64,000 bases of DNA from JACXTP01 sp963789555 (lineage in GTDB: Archaea; Thermoplasmatota; Thermoplasmata; Methanomassiliicoccales; UBA472): the NCBI GenBank assembly GCA_963789555.1, contig CAWBKY010000009.1:62001-126000 (forward strand), written 5' to 3'. Under the pieces are notes generated by a model that had not been told where the DNA came from, ran no database searches, and saw only the letters and a list, made by a program, of their open reading frames with translations. The stretch's first letter is position 1, and each line of letters opens with the position of its first letter. The translations under genes and the position numbers were made by a program. Below, piece by piece: positions 1-10,521 of this stretch.

Positions 1-910
1 TCAAGCATCGTGACCTCGAAGGTCATGGTGTTGCCCAACAGAGGTCCGTTGAAGTTCTTGACCGCGGTACCGTTGGCGGTGTCGACATCGATGAGCACGA
101 ACATGCTGGTCTTGCCTGCGAATGTGTCGTAGCCGCACAATGTCCCAGCTGTCCGCGTCCTCGACCTGATGGGTCAAGGTGATGGTCCCGTTGCCGTTAT
201 CGTTGGTGGCGTTCACGGAATCGATCTTGACATACCATCCCGTAGCGAACGTGGACGATGGGTTGTTGTACACCATGTACTTCTCTCCGGGGGAGGGCAT
301 GTTCTTTAAGAGCACGGTATCGGCCAGAGCATCGACGTTTAGGACGCTGACATCCCACTTGTAGTTGGGGTCCGTTACCGTGAGGCCGGTGACCGCGTTC
401 ACGCCGAACTTGGTCTTGAACTCGGCCTGCGTCGATTGAACGAACAATGGAACATCGACGGTGAGATCGAAGGATATCAGTTTGGTCGTGTCCATCTGCC
501 CATAGCCCTGGTCCGGGGTGATGACTATGGTCTTGGTCTCATCCTCTTCCATTCCGAGGACCCCTTGATCAAAGCCTACCACCACCTGTCCGTTACCGGC
601 GGTGAAGTTGAGCGGCTTGTAGGCCGATTGCGCCCTCATGGTGAACCAGGCGGCCTTGGGGTATGTGACATTGTCCACCGCCACGCTCCATATCGGAGGT
701 ATCGAAGACCTGCGGGGTCCCGGTGACGTTCACATAACCGATGTAGTCGACACTTACCTGGTCTCCCATGGCTACCTTCTGAGGCGGGTCGGGGCTGAGG
801 TAGCCGACCACGACAAAGGTGGAAGCGGCGACCATGATAAGAACCACGACCACCACCCAGAATTTTGTGGACAGAGCGCTCTCGTCCTTGGATAGGTCCT
901 TGAGCTTCAT
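1..910 (-). CDS. Membrane-anchored FKBP-type peptidyl-prolyl isomerase (3' partial, frameshifted)
   Basis: Prolyl isomerase that probably acts outside the cytoplasmic membrane. The N-terminus is a short charged stretch (MKLKDLSKDES) and then one hydrophobic helix (residues about 15-37). The FKBP fold follows: DQVSVDYIGYV, then the core GNGQVVVGFDQGVLGME and GYGQMD typical of archaeal FKBPs. Two frameshifts are needed: near 690, where FDTS must join VDNVTYPKAAWF, and near 135, after which FNGPLLGNTMTFEV continues to the window edge, so the C-terminus is missing. The start at 910 is chosen because the residues further upstream are not conserved-looking. It is divergent from thrS. FKBP family is clear; the substrate is unknown. 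Confidence 0.85.
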
Positions 911-990
911 AGCGATACTAGGCAGGCAATCCCATCGAGCCATTTAATATTTTCTTCATCTGTCCAGAGCCATCCATCCGGATATCCTTT

Positions 991-998
991 TTATATAA
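991..998 (+). promoter_or_regulatory. TATA box of thrS
   Basis: TTATATAA sits about 45 bases before the thrS ATG. This predicts a start of transcription near 1020 and a short leader carrying the weak Shine-Dalgarno GGCGAG. It lies in the AT-rich gap between the divergent FKBP and thrS genes. Confidence 0.6.
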
Positions 999-1039
999 GG
1001 CACCTGTTACAATGGCATTCAAATACCAATGGCGAGAGT

Positions 1040-2876
1040 ATGAAGACCCTTTACATTCACGCTGACTTCATGGAGTATGAGACAAAGAAGGCGACCCCGG
1101 TGGCCGAGTCCTTGCCCGAGGGGCATGCCTCAGGAAGGATGGAGGAGGTCCTGGTAGCGTTCATCACCGTGGAGAAATCGGATGAAGGGAAGGTGAGCGC
1201 CGTCGCCGCGGAGGCTGCGGCGGACCTGATCGAGGTCCAGCGGAAGGTGGGCGCGGAGAGGGTTCTTGCTCTATCCCTATGCCCACCTGAGCCCAGAGCT
1301 TTCCGACCCTCAAACAGGTAAGGAGATGCTCAAGGTCCTGGAACAGATGCTCAAGGAGAAAGAGGTTGAGGTGGAAAGGGCTCCTTTCGGTTGGTACAAG
1401 TCGTTCAAGATCAGCTGCAAGGGCCATCCGCTCTCCGAGCTTTCCCGCGACTTTGAGGGCAAGGAGGCGGCGCCAGAGCGCAAGGGCGAGGAGCGATTCC
1501 TCATCCTCCTTCCCGATGGCACCGAGCTCTCCCCCACCGAGTACGAACAGGGGTCGGAATGCTTCATGATCATGATGCAAAAGGAGGCGCTCAAGAAGGA
1601 GTGGCCCCTCACCGGCGAGGTCAAGTACCTGCGCCTGTGCAAGAAGTTCGGCATCCAGTGGGAATCGATGAGCGATGTCGGGCACATGTGCTTCAGCCCC
1701 AAGGGGGCGCTCATGTTCGACCTGTGCGCTGACTACTCCTGGCAGATCGTCAACTCCATGGGACTGGCCGTATACACGGTCAAGGGGACGAACATGTTCT
1801 CTCTGGACGAGGGGCCGGTGGCCGAGCATGCCAAGCTGTTCGGGGACCGCCTTTACATGATCGAGGGGGAGAAGAAGGACTTCGTGATGCGCTATGCCGC
1901 CTGCCATCAGCAGTTCGCCATGATGCGCCACTGGACCATCAGTTATAAGTCACTGCCCTATGGCGCGTTCGAGGTGGCCGACTCCTACCGCCTGGAGCAG
2001 TCGGGGGAGACCATGCTCTGCTTCAGAACCAGGCGCCTGAACATGCCCGACCTTCACGTCATCTGTCGCGACATTCCGGAGTCGGAGGGTTGGTTCGAGC
2101 GATTGGACGCCCGCATCTACGACGAGGCGGAGAAGCTTGGTCGCGACTATGAGATGCTGGTGAACCTTTCCAGCAAGGAGGCCTTTGAACTGCACAAGCC
2201 CATGCTCATGCGGCTCATGAAGGCGCATAACAAACCCATGCTCATCCATTTCTATCCCGAGGGGATAAATTACTACTGGACGGTCAACATCGAGTACCAC
2301 ATCCTGGACGATATGAAGAGGGCCAGGGAGATCGGGACGGTCCAGATCGACATCGGTAACGCCAAGCGCTTTGGCATCACCTACACCGATGAGAACGGTA
2401 AGAAGCAGTACCCGATCATACTGCACACCGCGGTCATCGGTACCATCGAGCGCTACCTCTACACCTTGTTCGACACCGCAGTCCGGGAGGAGAGCCAAGG
2501 CCGTTTGGGTACCTTGCCCACCTGGGTCAACCCAGAGCAGGTAAGGATCATGACCGTCTCTGAGACGCACCTGCCCCGGGCCAGGGAGCTGGTGGAGAGG
2601 CTGCAGAAGCAAAGGATAAGGGTCGGCCTGGACGACCGCGGCGAGACGGTGGGCAAGAAGGTCCGTGAGGCCAAGCAGGACTGGGTCGGCTATGCCATAG
2701 TCATCGGCGACAAGGAGCTGGCCTCGGACACGTTCATGATCTACGACCGCCTGCAGAACAAGAACGTGGAGATGTCGTTCGATGCGCTGGTGGAGAAGGT
2801 CAAGGCCGAGGTGGGGGATATGCCAAACCGACCCATGTACATGCCTTACGAGATGAGCCGCCAGGTGGATATCTGA
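1040..2876 (+). CDS. thrS: Threonyl-tRNA synthetase, archaeal type (one frameshift)
   Basis: Charges tRNA-Thr in the cytoplasm. The N-terminus (MKTLYIHADFMEYETKKA) is the D-aminoacyl-deacylase-like editing domain specific to archaeal ThrRS. The class II core and the C-terminal anticodon-binding domain (VNPEQVRIMTVSE, then GKKVREAKQDWVGYAIVIG) follow. A single frameshift near 1265 joins KVGAERV to LYPYAHLSPELS; after correction the protein is about 612 residues, normal for the family. The start codon has GGCGAG upstream. An essential gene cannot really be broken here, so the shift is most likely a sequence error. Confidence 0.95.
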
Positions 2877-2948
2877 GCCGAGCGGGAACCTTTTAAAATG
2901 CATTTAATAAAATAAAAATAAAGAAAGGCCTCAGCGAGGCCGGTTCTT

Positions 2949-4064
2949 TCACTTCATCTTCCTTATCGCGGCCACCACGGCATCTCCCACCTGGTGGGTC
3001 TTGTACGTCCCGCCCAGGTCCTGGGTGTATATGCCTTGGTCGAACGTCGCCCGCACCGCGTTGTTCACCACAGTGCCGAGGTCCCTGCGACCCAGATTGT
3101 CTAGCATCAGCTTGGCGGCCAGGATGGTGGCGATGGGGTTGATGCGGTCCATGCCCTTGTACTTCGGGGCCGAGCCATGCACCGGCTCGAACATGGATAT
3201 GCCCTTGGGGTTGATGTTGCCGCCTGGGGCCAGGCCCAGACCTCCGGTGACCTCGGCCAGAAGGTCGGTGAGGATGTCGCCGAACATGTTCGGGGTGGCC
3301 ACTATGCGGAACTTGTCCGGGTTCTTCACCAGCGCCATGGACATGGCGTCCACGAACATGAAGCCCAGCTGCATGTTGGCCTGCTTGCATTTCTCGGTCC
3401 AGACCTCCCTCCACAGACCATAGATGTTGCTGCAGACGTTGGCCTTGTCCACCACGGTCAAGGAGTTCTCATTGACGAGCTTGGCGTATGAGATGACGAA
3501 GTCGGCGAAGCGCTCTATGTTCTTCCGGGACATCATTCCGATCTCGAAGGCGAAATCGTCCTTGGCGTCCGCGTCGGCCTGGAGGGTCACCCGCATGTCG
3601 TACAGGTTCCGCTTCACCCTCAGGTCCAGCTTCCCATGCCCATCGTTCACGCGCCCACCGGCTCCGATGTAATAGTCCTCGGTGTTCTCGCGGAACACAT
3701 CGATGTTGAAATCGACGTCCCGCTTCAGGCGGCCGAACGGCTTCCACAGCGGGGCTGGGCGGTGGTTGATGTATTGATCAAAAGTGAAGCGTAGGTTGAG
3801 CAGGATGCCCTTCTCCAGCACGCCAGGCTGAACCCGGTCGTCGCCGATGGCGCCGAGATAGATGGTGTCGAACTTGCGCAGCGCCTCCACGTCCTCGGCG
3901 GTGAGCAATTTGCCGGTGTTCAGGTAACGCTCCGCGTTGATCTGCATCTCCTGGAAGTCGAACTGCACCGAGTAGTTCTCGGACAGCGCCTTCAGGACCT
4001 TCATCCCCTCGTTCACCACTTCGGGCCCTATGCCATCGCCTGGCAGAACCGCTACTTTGAACAT
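2949..4064 (-). CDS. leuB: 3-isopropylmalate dehydrogenase
   Basis: NAD-dependent oxidative decarboxylation of 3-isopropylmalate in leucine synthesis. The start MFKVAVLPGDGIGPEVV at 4064 follows GGAGGAGAAG. Family signatures are LGAIGDDRVQPGVLEKG, RENTEDYYIGAGG, the substrate-site block DKANVCSNIYGLWREV and NMFGDILTDLLAEVTGGLGLAPGGN. Length is about 371 residues and the frame is intact. It overlaps the end of leuD by 13 bases and is the last gene of the leuACDB operon. Isocitrate or homoisocitrate dehydrogenase is a possible alternative for this superfamily, but the neighbours argue for LeuB. Confidence 0.92.
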   Translation of the reverse strand: MFKVAVLPGDGIGPEVVNEGMKVLKALSENYSVQFDFQEMQINAERYLNTGKLLTAEDVEALRKFDTIYLGAIGDDRVQPGVLEKGILLNLRFTFDQYINHRPAPLWKPFGRLKRDVDFNIDVFRENTEDYYIGAGGRVNDGHGKLDLRVKRNLYDMRVTLQADADAKDDFAFEIGMMSRKNIERFADFVISYAKLVNENSLTVVDKANVCSNIYGLWREVWTEKCKQANMQLGFMFVDAMSMALVKNPDKFRIVATPNMFGDILTDLLAEVTGGLGLAPGGNINPKGISMFEPVHGSAPKYKGMDRINPIATILAAKLMLDNLGRRDLGTVVNNAVRATFDQGIYTQDLGGTYKTHQVGDAVVAAIRKMK

Positions 4065-4546
4065 CTCTTCTCCTCCTTTATCTTGGCCATGAGGCCACCT
4101 TTGTCTATCAGGTCCTGGACGAAATCGGGGAACGGCGCGAAGCGCCACTCCTTCGCCCTGGTCTCGTTCCTGATCACGCCCTTGTCGAAGTCGACGATGA
4201 GGGCGTCGCCCTCGTCCGCCTCGATCTGACATGTGACCGGTAACAGGCCGACGTTAATGCAATTGCGATAGAATATCCTTGCGTAGCTCTCCGCCACCAC
4301 GCAGGATATGCCCAGCTGGAGTATCGCCCTGGGCGCGTGCTCCCGACTGGAGCCGCAACCGAAGTTGCGGCCGGCCACTATGATATCCCCTTCCTGACCT
4401 TAGCGGCCATATCCGGACGTACCTTCTCGAAGGCGAACTGCCCCAATCGGTCGTTGTTATCGCTGGTCAGGCGTCTCTGCTGGGATGATCTGGTCGGTGT
4501 CAACATGGTCGCCGAATCGCCAGACCTTTCCATTTGCATTCTTCAT
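4052..4546 (-). CDS. leuD: 3-isopropylmalate dehydratase small subunit (frameshifted)
   Basis: Small subunit of the aconitase-like isomerase that interconverts 2- and 3-isopropylmalate, partner of LeuC. The true N-terminus is out of frame with the long downstream ORF: MKNANGKVWRFGDHVDTDQ at 4546 matches the family start, then LGQFAFEKVRPDMA in a second frame, then VAGRNFGCGSSREHAPRA in the third. Two frameshifts (about 4460 and 4385) are required. Corrected length is about 165 residues, normal for archaeal LeuD. It starts a few bases after the leuC stop, so the two are probably translationally coupled. Confidence 0.88.
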
Positions 4547-4552
4547 TTGGCA

Positions 4553-5819
4553 TCACTCCCTCAGGTCCTGAGGCCTGACGATCCTTCCCGCCACTGCGCT
4601 CGCGGCCACCACCGCCGGACCGGCCAGATATACCTCCGACCCCTTGTGCCCCATCCTTCCGATGAAGTTGCGGTTGGTGGTGGACACACACCTCTCGCCC
4701 TTGGCCAGCACGCCCATGTGACCACCTAGGCAGGCGGCGCAGGTCGGTCCGGAGACGAACGCTCCGGCCTTGACGAACTCGGCGATGAGGCCTTCCTCCA
4801 GCGCCTGTTGGTAGACCTTGGTGCTGGCCGGTACCACTATCATGCGTACCGCTGGATGCACCTTGCGGCCCTTCAACACCTCTACCGCGATGCGCAGGTC
4901 CTCGATGCGCCCGTTGGTGCAAGATCCCAGGAACGCCTGTTCGATCTCCACGTCGACCTCGCTGACCGGCTTGCCGTTGCTGGGCAGATGGGGCAGGGCC
5001 ACCATGCTCTCCAGCTTGGACAGGTCGTACTCCAGCTCTTGGCAGTACCTCGCCTCCGCCGTCCGCTGTGACCGCGCTCCAGCTTCCCGTCCGCACCGTC
5101 TTCATGAACGCCACCGTGGCCGCGTCGCATGGGAAGATGCCGGCCTTGCCACCGGCCTCGATGGCCATGTTCGACACGCTCATGCGTTCGCTAACGGTGA
5201 GCGCGCTGACCCCGGTGCCACCGAACTCCAGGGTCTTGTAGTTGGCACCCTCCACACCGATGTCGGTGATCAACCTGATGATGAGGTCCTTTCCTGTGAC
5301 GTAACGGTTCAGGCGACCTTTGAGCAGGACGCGGATGGACTCGGGGACCCGGAACCATAGCCTGCCGGTGGCGAACACCGCCGCCGCCTCGGAGGACCCG
5401 ACCCCGGTGCTGAAGGCGTTCAAGGCGCCATAGGTGCAGGTGTGGGAATCAGCGCCCGACGATGAGGCGCCCAGGCGCAGCGAAACCCTCATCCACCATC
5501 ACCTGGTGGCAGACCCCGCCCCGACCGACCTCGTAATAGTTCTGTATGCCCCATTTCTTGGCGAAGTCCGCATCTCCTTGGCCTGTTCGGCGGAGGCTAC
5601 GTCCTTGTTCGGGACATAATGGTCCGGTATCAGCACCACCTTCTCCCTCATGATGGAGCATTCCAGGTTCTCGAACTCCCGGAAGGCCAGGGGCCCGGTG
5701 ATGTCGTTCACCATGACATAGTCCACCTCGGCATCCACGATGTCGCCCGCATGGGCGTCGGTGCCGGACTTGACGCTCATTATCTTCTCTGAAATGGTCT
5801 TGGGACCAGTGTTCTTCAT
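4553..5819 (-). CDS. leuC: 3-isopropylmalate dehydratase large subunit (frameshifted)
   Basis: Iron-sulfur large subunit of the isopropylmalate isomerase. Conserved aconitase pieces appear in order but in several frames: MKNTGPKTISEKIM and DHYVPNKDVASAEQ (N-terminus), GVCHQVMVDEG, GADSHTCTYGALNAFSTGVGS, then FLGSCTNGRIEDLR and SGPTCAACLGGHMGVLA. The Cys in SCTNGR and the CAAC pair are the usual [4Fe-4S] ligands. Frameshifts fall near 5570, 5462 and 5060. Corrected size is about 420 residues, as expected for the archaeal LeuC/HacA group. It lies between leuA and leuD with minimal spacing. Confidence 0.9.
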
Positions 5820-5831
5820 GTGATCGTCCTC

Positions 5832-7440
5832 CTAAGCGTTCTTCCGCGAATATAGTCGGTCGATGGCGGCGATGGTGGCGTCCACGCTGGTGAGCACGAT
5901 GTCCGTGCCCACGCTCTTGCCGACCGACATCACGTCGCCATCGTCCTTCAGTTTGAGCTTGACCATGACCTCGCACAGCGCGTCCGAGCCTCCGGTGATG
6001 GCGCTGAGCTTGTACTCCTCCAACGTGATCCTGTCGCTGACCGCGGCGCGGATGGCGTTGAGCGCGGCGTCCACCGGTCCGATGCCGATGTTGGCGCTGC
6101 GGCGTAATTCCCCATCCATGTCGATGACCACGGTGGAGGTGGGGGTGATGTTCAGCCCGGTGAACACTGTGAACTCCTTGAGCTGCACCTTGCGCTGACC
6201 CTTCTCCTTTTGGCCCATCACATGGGAGGCGAGGGCCACCAGCTCGGCATCGTCCACCTCCTTCCCGCTCTCCGCCAGCTTCTTCACCTTGTCCACCACT
6301 TCCAGGGTCTGCTCGTCGCTCAGTACGATGCCGTACTGGGAAAGCTTCTCCTTGATGGAATGCGCGCCGGAGTGCTTGCCCACCACGATGTGGCGCCTCA
6401 TGCCCACCAGCTCGGGGCTGTACGCCTCGTATGTGGATGGGTCCTTGAGGACGCCATGAACATGTATCCCGGACTCATGGGCGAAGGCATTGGCCCCCAC
6501 CACTGGCTTGTTGTCAGGGATAGGGAAGCCGGTCAGCCTTGACACCAGCTTCGAGGTCGAACCGATCTTCTTCGTGTCCACGTTGGTCCGGATCTCGAAG
6601 AATGCCATCAGACCCGAGCACGACCTCTTCCAGTGAGGCGTTGCCGCATCTCTCCCCCAGGCCGTTGACGCAGACATGCACCTGTCTGGCCCCCTGCCTT
6701 ACCGCTGCCAGCGAGTTCGCCACCGCCAGACCGAAGTCGTTGTGGCAGTGCATGCTCAGTGGGACCTTGGTGACGGGCATGATGTTGCGCACCAGGTACT
6801 CCATGGCCGCCGGGGACATCGTGCCCACCGTGTCTGGGAGGTTGATCTTGTCCACCCCTGCCCCTTGCACGGCGATGTGCATCTCCTTCAGGAACTCCAG
6901 GTCGGTGCGGGTGCCGTCCTCGCAGCTGAACTCCACCGTCAGACCATGACCCTTGGCGTACTCTATGGTCTCGACCGCCTTGGCCTTTACCTGCTCCCGG
7001 GTCATGCGCAGCTTGTGCTTCAGATGGATGTCGGAGGTGGCGATGAAGGTGTGCACGTAGTCAAGGTCGCATTCGATGACCGCATCCACGTCCGCCTTGG
7101 TGCACCGCGCCAGTCCGCAGATGCGGCTGGGCAGCTTGAGGGCCGCGATCTTCCTGACCGCCTCCCGCTCGCCAGGCGATGTCATCGGGAACCCAGCCTC
7201 GATCACGTCCACCCCCAGGTCCGCCAGGGCTGTGGCTATCCTCATCTTGTCCTCCACGGACAGGGCCACTCCAGGCGTCTGCTCCCCATCCCGCAGGGTG
7301 GTATCGAAGATCATGACATGGTCAGGGAGGGGCACGTCCAAGACCAAACGGTTGTACTGGCTAGTGAAGATACTGTCCTGTACGCAACCTTTGTCCCGGG
7401 GCGTCGAGCCCCCGCTCTCTGAATTCGTTAGGCCGGTCAT
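5832..7440 (-). CDS. leuA: 2-isopropylmalate synthase / citramalate synthase family (one frameshift)
   Basis: Condenses acetyl-CoA with a 2-oxo acid, the committed step of leucine (or, for the CimA branch, isoleucine) synthesis. The DRE-TIM barrel shows MIFDTTLRDGEQTPGVALS, GFPMTSPGE, SMHCHNDFGLAVANS and ANAFAHESGIHVHG. The C-terminal regulatory LeuA domain is present (LNITPTSTVVIDMDGE to the end), so feedback control is likely. One frameshift near 6610 splits it. About 535 residues. First gene of the leuACDB operon, which favours LeuA, but LeuA and CimA cannot be separated by eye. The start at 7440 follows GGTGG. Confidence 0.88.
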
Positions 7441-7571
7441 ATAACCACCAGAATTCACCGAGTTCAGCGATGAGCACTTTCAGTGCCGCAAAAGCAAGTT
7501 GTTGGCAAGAATGTGCTTGCTCATCTACCGCCCTCGATGTCTAAGGCTTGCATTGGCGACAGGATATATAA
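7441..7571 (-). promoter_or_regulatory. leu operon promoter and structured leader
   Basis: Read on the minus strand, a TATA box (ATTATATAT, 7563-7571) predicts transcription starting near 7540 and a leader of about 100 bases before leuA. The leader can form AGCAAG/CTTGCT and GCACT/AGTGC hairpins. Alternatively, ATGAGCA (7518-7524, covering the leader ORF start) can pair perfectly with TGCTCAT (7470-7476), which excludes both. No uridine tract follows, so any switch would more likely act on translation or through a factor. The function is inference. Confidence 0.5.
7480..7524 (-). CDS. Possible Leu-rich leader peptide of the leu operon
   Basis: A 14-codon ORF, MSKHILANNLLLRH, lies in the presumed 5' leader of leuA. 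It has GAGG seven bases before its ATG, and its stop codon falls in the loop of the hairpin GCACT-GAA-AGTGC. It contains one Ile and four Leu codons, three of them consecutive. This is what a sensor of charged leucine tRNA would look like, but such peptides are not established for archaea and the ORF is short enough to be chance. Confidence 0.35.
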   Translation of the reverse strand: MSKHILANNLLLRH

Positions 7572-7720
7572 TCGTTGCCGAACTGGTGCCGTAACGGGCA
7601 GAGAAGCGGGCGATTTGGCAAAAAACAGCACAATTTGTCGATTTTGGTACCTGTGCTGACAGAATTAAATATCTTGCCCGGTTTTTTTAACCAGAGAATA
7701 AACTGGCAAAGGGGACCGAA
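7572..7720. other. AT-rich divergent intergenic region
   Basis: This gap separates the leu operon from the sensor kinase gene. It holds TTAAATATCTT near 7665 and an eight-base T tract at 7682-7688, plausible core promoter material for the kinase. AAAGGGGACC lies just before the kinase TTG start and can serve as its ribosome binding site. No ORF or RNA is recognised. Confidence 0.4.
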
Positions 7721-9885
7721 TTGATACGTGTGCTTTGCGTTGACGATGAGCCTTACATACTGGACATCACCAAGGCCTTCCTAGAGCAATCTGGGGACCT
7801 CAGGGTGGAGATGACCCAGTCTGGTTATCGGGCCATGGACCTCCTAAGGGAGCATGTCTTCGATGCCATCGTCTCTGACTATGACATGCCAGAGATCGAT
7901 GGCATCGAGTTCCTGAAGCTGGTGCGCCAGGAGATCCCGGACATTCCCTTCCTCCTCTTCACAGGCAAAGGCCGTGAGGAGGTGGTCATCGAGGCCTTGA
8001 ACAACGGGGCGGACTTCTACATCCAGAAAGGGGGGGACGTCAAAGCCCAATTCGTGGAGCTTGAGCATAAGATCCGGCAGGCGGTCAAGAAGCGGCATGC
8101 CGAGTACGCCCTCTCGGTGAGCGAGAGGCACGAGCGCTTCCTGGTCAACATCATCAAGCATTCCACCCAGGCATTCGTGGTCAGCTACCCTGACGGTGGT
8201 CTCGGCCTGCCCAACCAAGCGTTCTGCCAACTGACCGGTTACGACGAGGCGCAACTGAAGGACATGAACTGGACTACTGACCTCACCCCGCCGGAGTGGC
8301 GGGAGGTCGACCAGCGCATCTTCCAGGAGCTGGAGGTCTCGCGGCGTACCGCAAAGGTATGAGCGGAGCTGACCAGATCGGACGGCACGCGCGTCCCGGT
8401 CGAGGTGCTGGTGCACATCATCAAGAACCCCAGGGCGAACTCCAGTACTTACTATTCCTTCATCAACGATATCAGCGAGCGGAGGCAGGCCGAGCGCACC
8501 GTGAAGCGCACCTTCGGGGCCATGGAGACCTCCATCGATGGCATGGCCATCATCAACGCCAATGGTGAGTGCGTCTACGTCAACCACGCCCAGGCCCGCA
8601 TCTATGGTTACGAGTCGCCATCAGGACCTCATCGGTAAGCACTGGCTCATCTTCTATGACGCCAATGAGGGAAGGAGGTTCCTGGACAACATCATCCCCA
8701 CGGCCAGGGCCAACGGTTCATGGTTCGGACAGGTGCTAGGCAGGAAGAGGGATGGGTGCAGGTTCCCCCAGGAGGTTTCCCTCACCTATCTTGACGATGG
8801 CGGGCTCATCGGGGTCACCAGGGACATAAGCGATAAGGAGAGGGACAAGGAGGCGCTGAAACGTTCCCAGGAGGAGCTGAAGAGCATATTCGACAATGTC
8901 CTCATAGGCATCTATCGGACCAGCCCGGAAGGGCGAATCATGATGGCGAACCCCGCCCTGGCGCGGATGTTAGACTATGGCAGCATCGAGGAGATGCTGG
9001 CCCATACCGACGCCAACTCGATATACGTCGATGGGGGAGGAATCAGCATCCTGCATACCATCGAGCAACAGGGCTTCTGCATGGGCATGGAGACGGCTTG
9101 GAGGAGAAGGGACGGTTCGAGCATCTACATCCGCGACAGCGCCAAGGCGGTGCGGGACATCGATGGCAAGACCGTCTATTACGAGGGCACGGTGGAGGAC
9201 ATAACCGAGAGGCGTCGGGCCGAGGAGGCGCTCAAACGCGCCAATGACAAGCTCTCGCTTGCTCAACAGCATCACCAGGCACGATATCCTCAACCAACTG
9301 GTGGTCGTGCAGGGGTACACCGACCTACTCAAGAGCCAAGGACGTGAAGAAGTCAGTTCACCGAGTACGTGGTCCGCATCGAGAAATCGCTGGGGACCAT
9401 CAAAGCGTCAGGTGGAGTTCACCCGGGACTATCAGAGCATGGGGGTGAAGGAGCCTACATGGCAGAACCTGCACTCGGTGTTCAAGCGCGCATCGGTCGG
9501 TCTGGACCTGAACGGGATTGGACGTGTTCACGGACGGCGACAACTGGGAGGTCTTCGCCGACCCCATGTTCGAGAAGGTGTTCTTCAATCTGCTGGACAA
9601 CTCCCTCCGCCATGGGGGGCAGGTGACCCGCCTCTCCTTGGAGACGGAGGAGCGCGAACGGTCACCTCTCTTGATCTACAGCGGACGATGGAAATGGCAT
9701 CCCCAAGGAGGACAAGCAGAAGCATCTTCGAGATGGGTTTCGGCAAGCACACCGGTCTGGGTCTGTTCCTGGTCAAGGCCATCCTGGAGATCACCCAGTG
9801 CAGCATCGATGAGGTGGGCGGGGACAACGAGGGGCCACGGTTCGTCATCAGCGTGCCCACCGACTGTTATCGCCAGCCTTGTTGG
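7721..9885 (+). CDS. Hybrid receiver-PAS-histidine kinase (heavily frameshifted)
   Basis: Signal-transduction protein with the receiver domain first: IRVLCVDDEPYILDI, phospho-acceptor Asp in IVSDYDMPEIDG, and Lys in IQKGG (residues 1-120). At least three PAS segments follow (for example ANGECVYVNHAQARIYGYES and DNVLIGIYRTSPEGRIMMAN), each ending in a DISERR/DITERR PAC motif. A kinase core ends it: SITRHDILNQLVVVQGY with the phosphorylatable His, then FFNLLDNSLRHGG and HTGLGLFLVKAILEIT (ATPase N and G boxes). At least five frameshifts lie between 8345 and 9870. The TTG start is chosen for its AGGGGACC site. No membrane helix is seen, so it is probably cytoplasmic. The signal is unknown. Confidence 0.85.
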
Positions 9886-9886
9886 A

Positions 9887-10517
9887 TCAGACCCCGCGGG
9901 CCTCTCCCCAGATCAATTTGTGCAGTTGCGGGAGCACCCTGGCGTTGATCTTGTTCTCCAGCACGAAATCCGCCACCGGCCTTAGGTCCATGCCACCGAC
10001 CGGGGTGAAGACCACATTGCATCTACATCGTTCTCGTTCAGCACTTGATAGGCGTGCATGCATGTCCTTGCGGTCCGCCACCACGAACTTCAACTGGTCC
10101 ACCGGGGACAGCAGCTCGAGGTTGGAGAGCAGCATCCGGTCCTGCATCCCTGATGAGGGGCATTTCAGGTCCATGCTCACCAGCATCATCCTCGGAGCAG
10201 GGCAGGTCCTCCAATGACAGGGAGCCGTTGGTCTCAAGGGTGACATGGTGACCTCGGTCCAGCAAGGCGCTCGAGGAGCTTGATCGTCTCCTTTTGCATC
10301 AGCGGTTCCCCTCCGGTGACGCAAACGAAATGTGTTCCATCTCATCCACTTCTCCAGGATGGACTCGAGGGACATCTCCCTGCCTTCCTTGATGGCGAAC
10401 CGGGTGTCGCACCATAGGCAGTCCAGGTTGCATCCGGTGGTACGGATGAAGCCGGTGGGGACCCCTATCATGGTGCCCTTCGCCTTGCAATGAACGGAAC
10501 ATCTCGCATATCCTCAT
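9887..10517 (-). CDS. queE: 7-carboxy-7-deazaguanine synthase, radical SAM (frameshifted)
   Basis: Makes 7-carboxy-7-deazaguanine from the QueD product on the route to preQ0, used in archaea for archaeosine at tRNA position 15. It starts MRICEMFRSLQGEG, then after a frameshift GVPTGFIRTTGCNLDCLWCD, which holds the CxxxCxxC-type radical SAM cluster Cys residues in the QueE form. HHVTLETNGS, DLKCPSSGM and QLKFVVADRKD follow, and the tail LPQLHKLIWGEARGV ends at 9887. At least four frameshifts are needed. It lies four bases downstream of queC, in the queD-queC-queE order. About 210 residues after correction. Confidence 0.85.
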
Positions 10518-10521
10518 GGTC

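Noticed and set aside
2893..3423. Overlapping frames on both strands in the leuB region.
   Set aside because: GC-rich shadows of leuB; no family resemblance.
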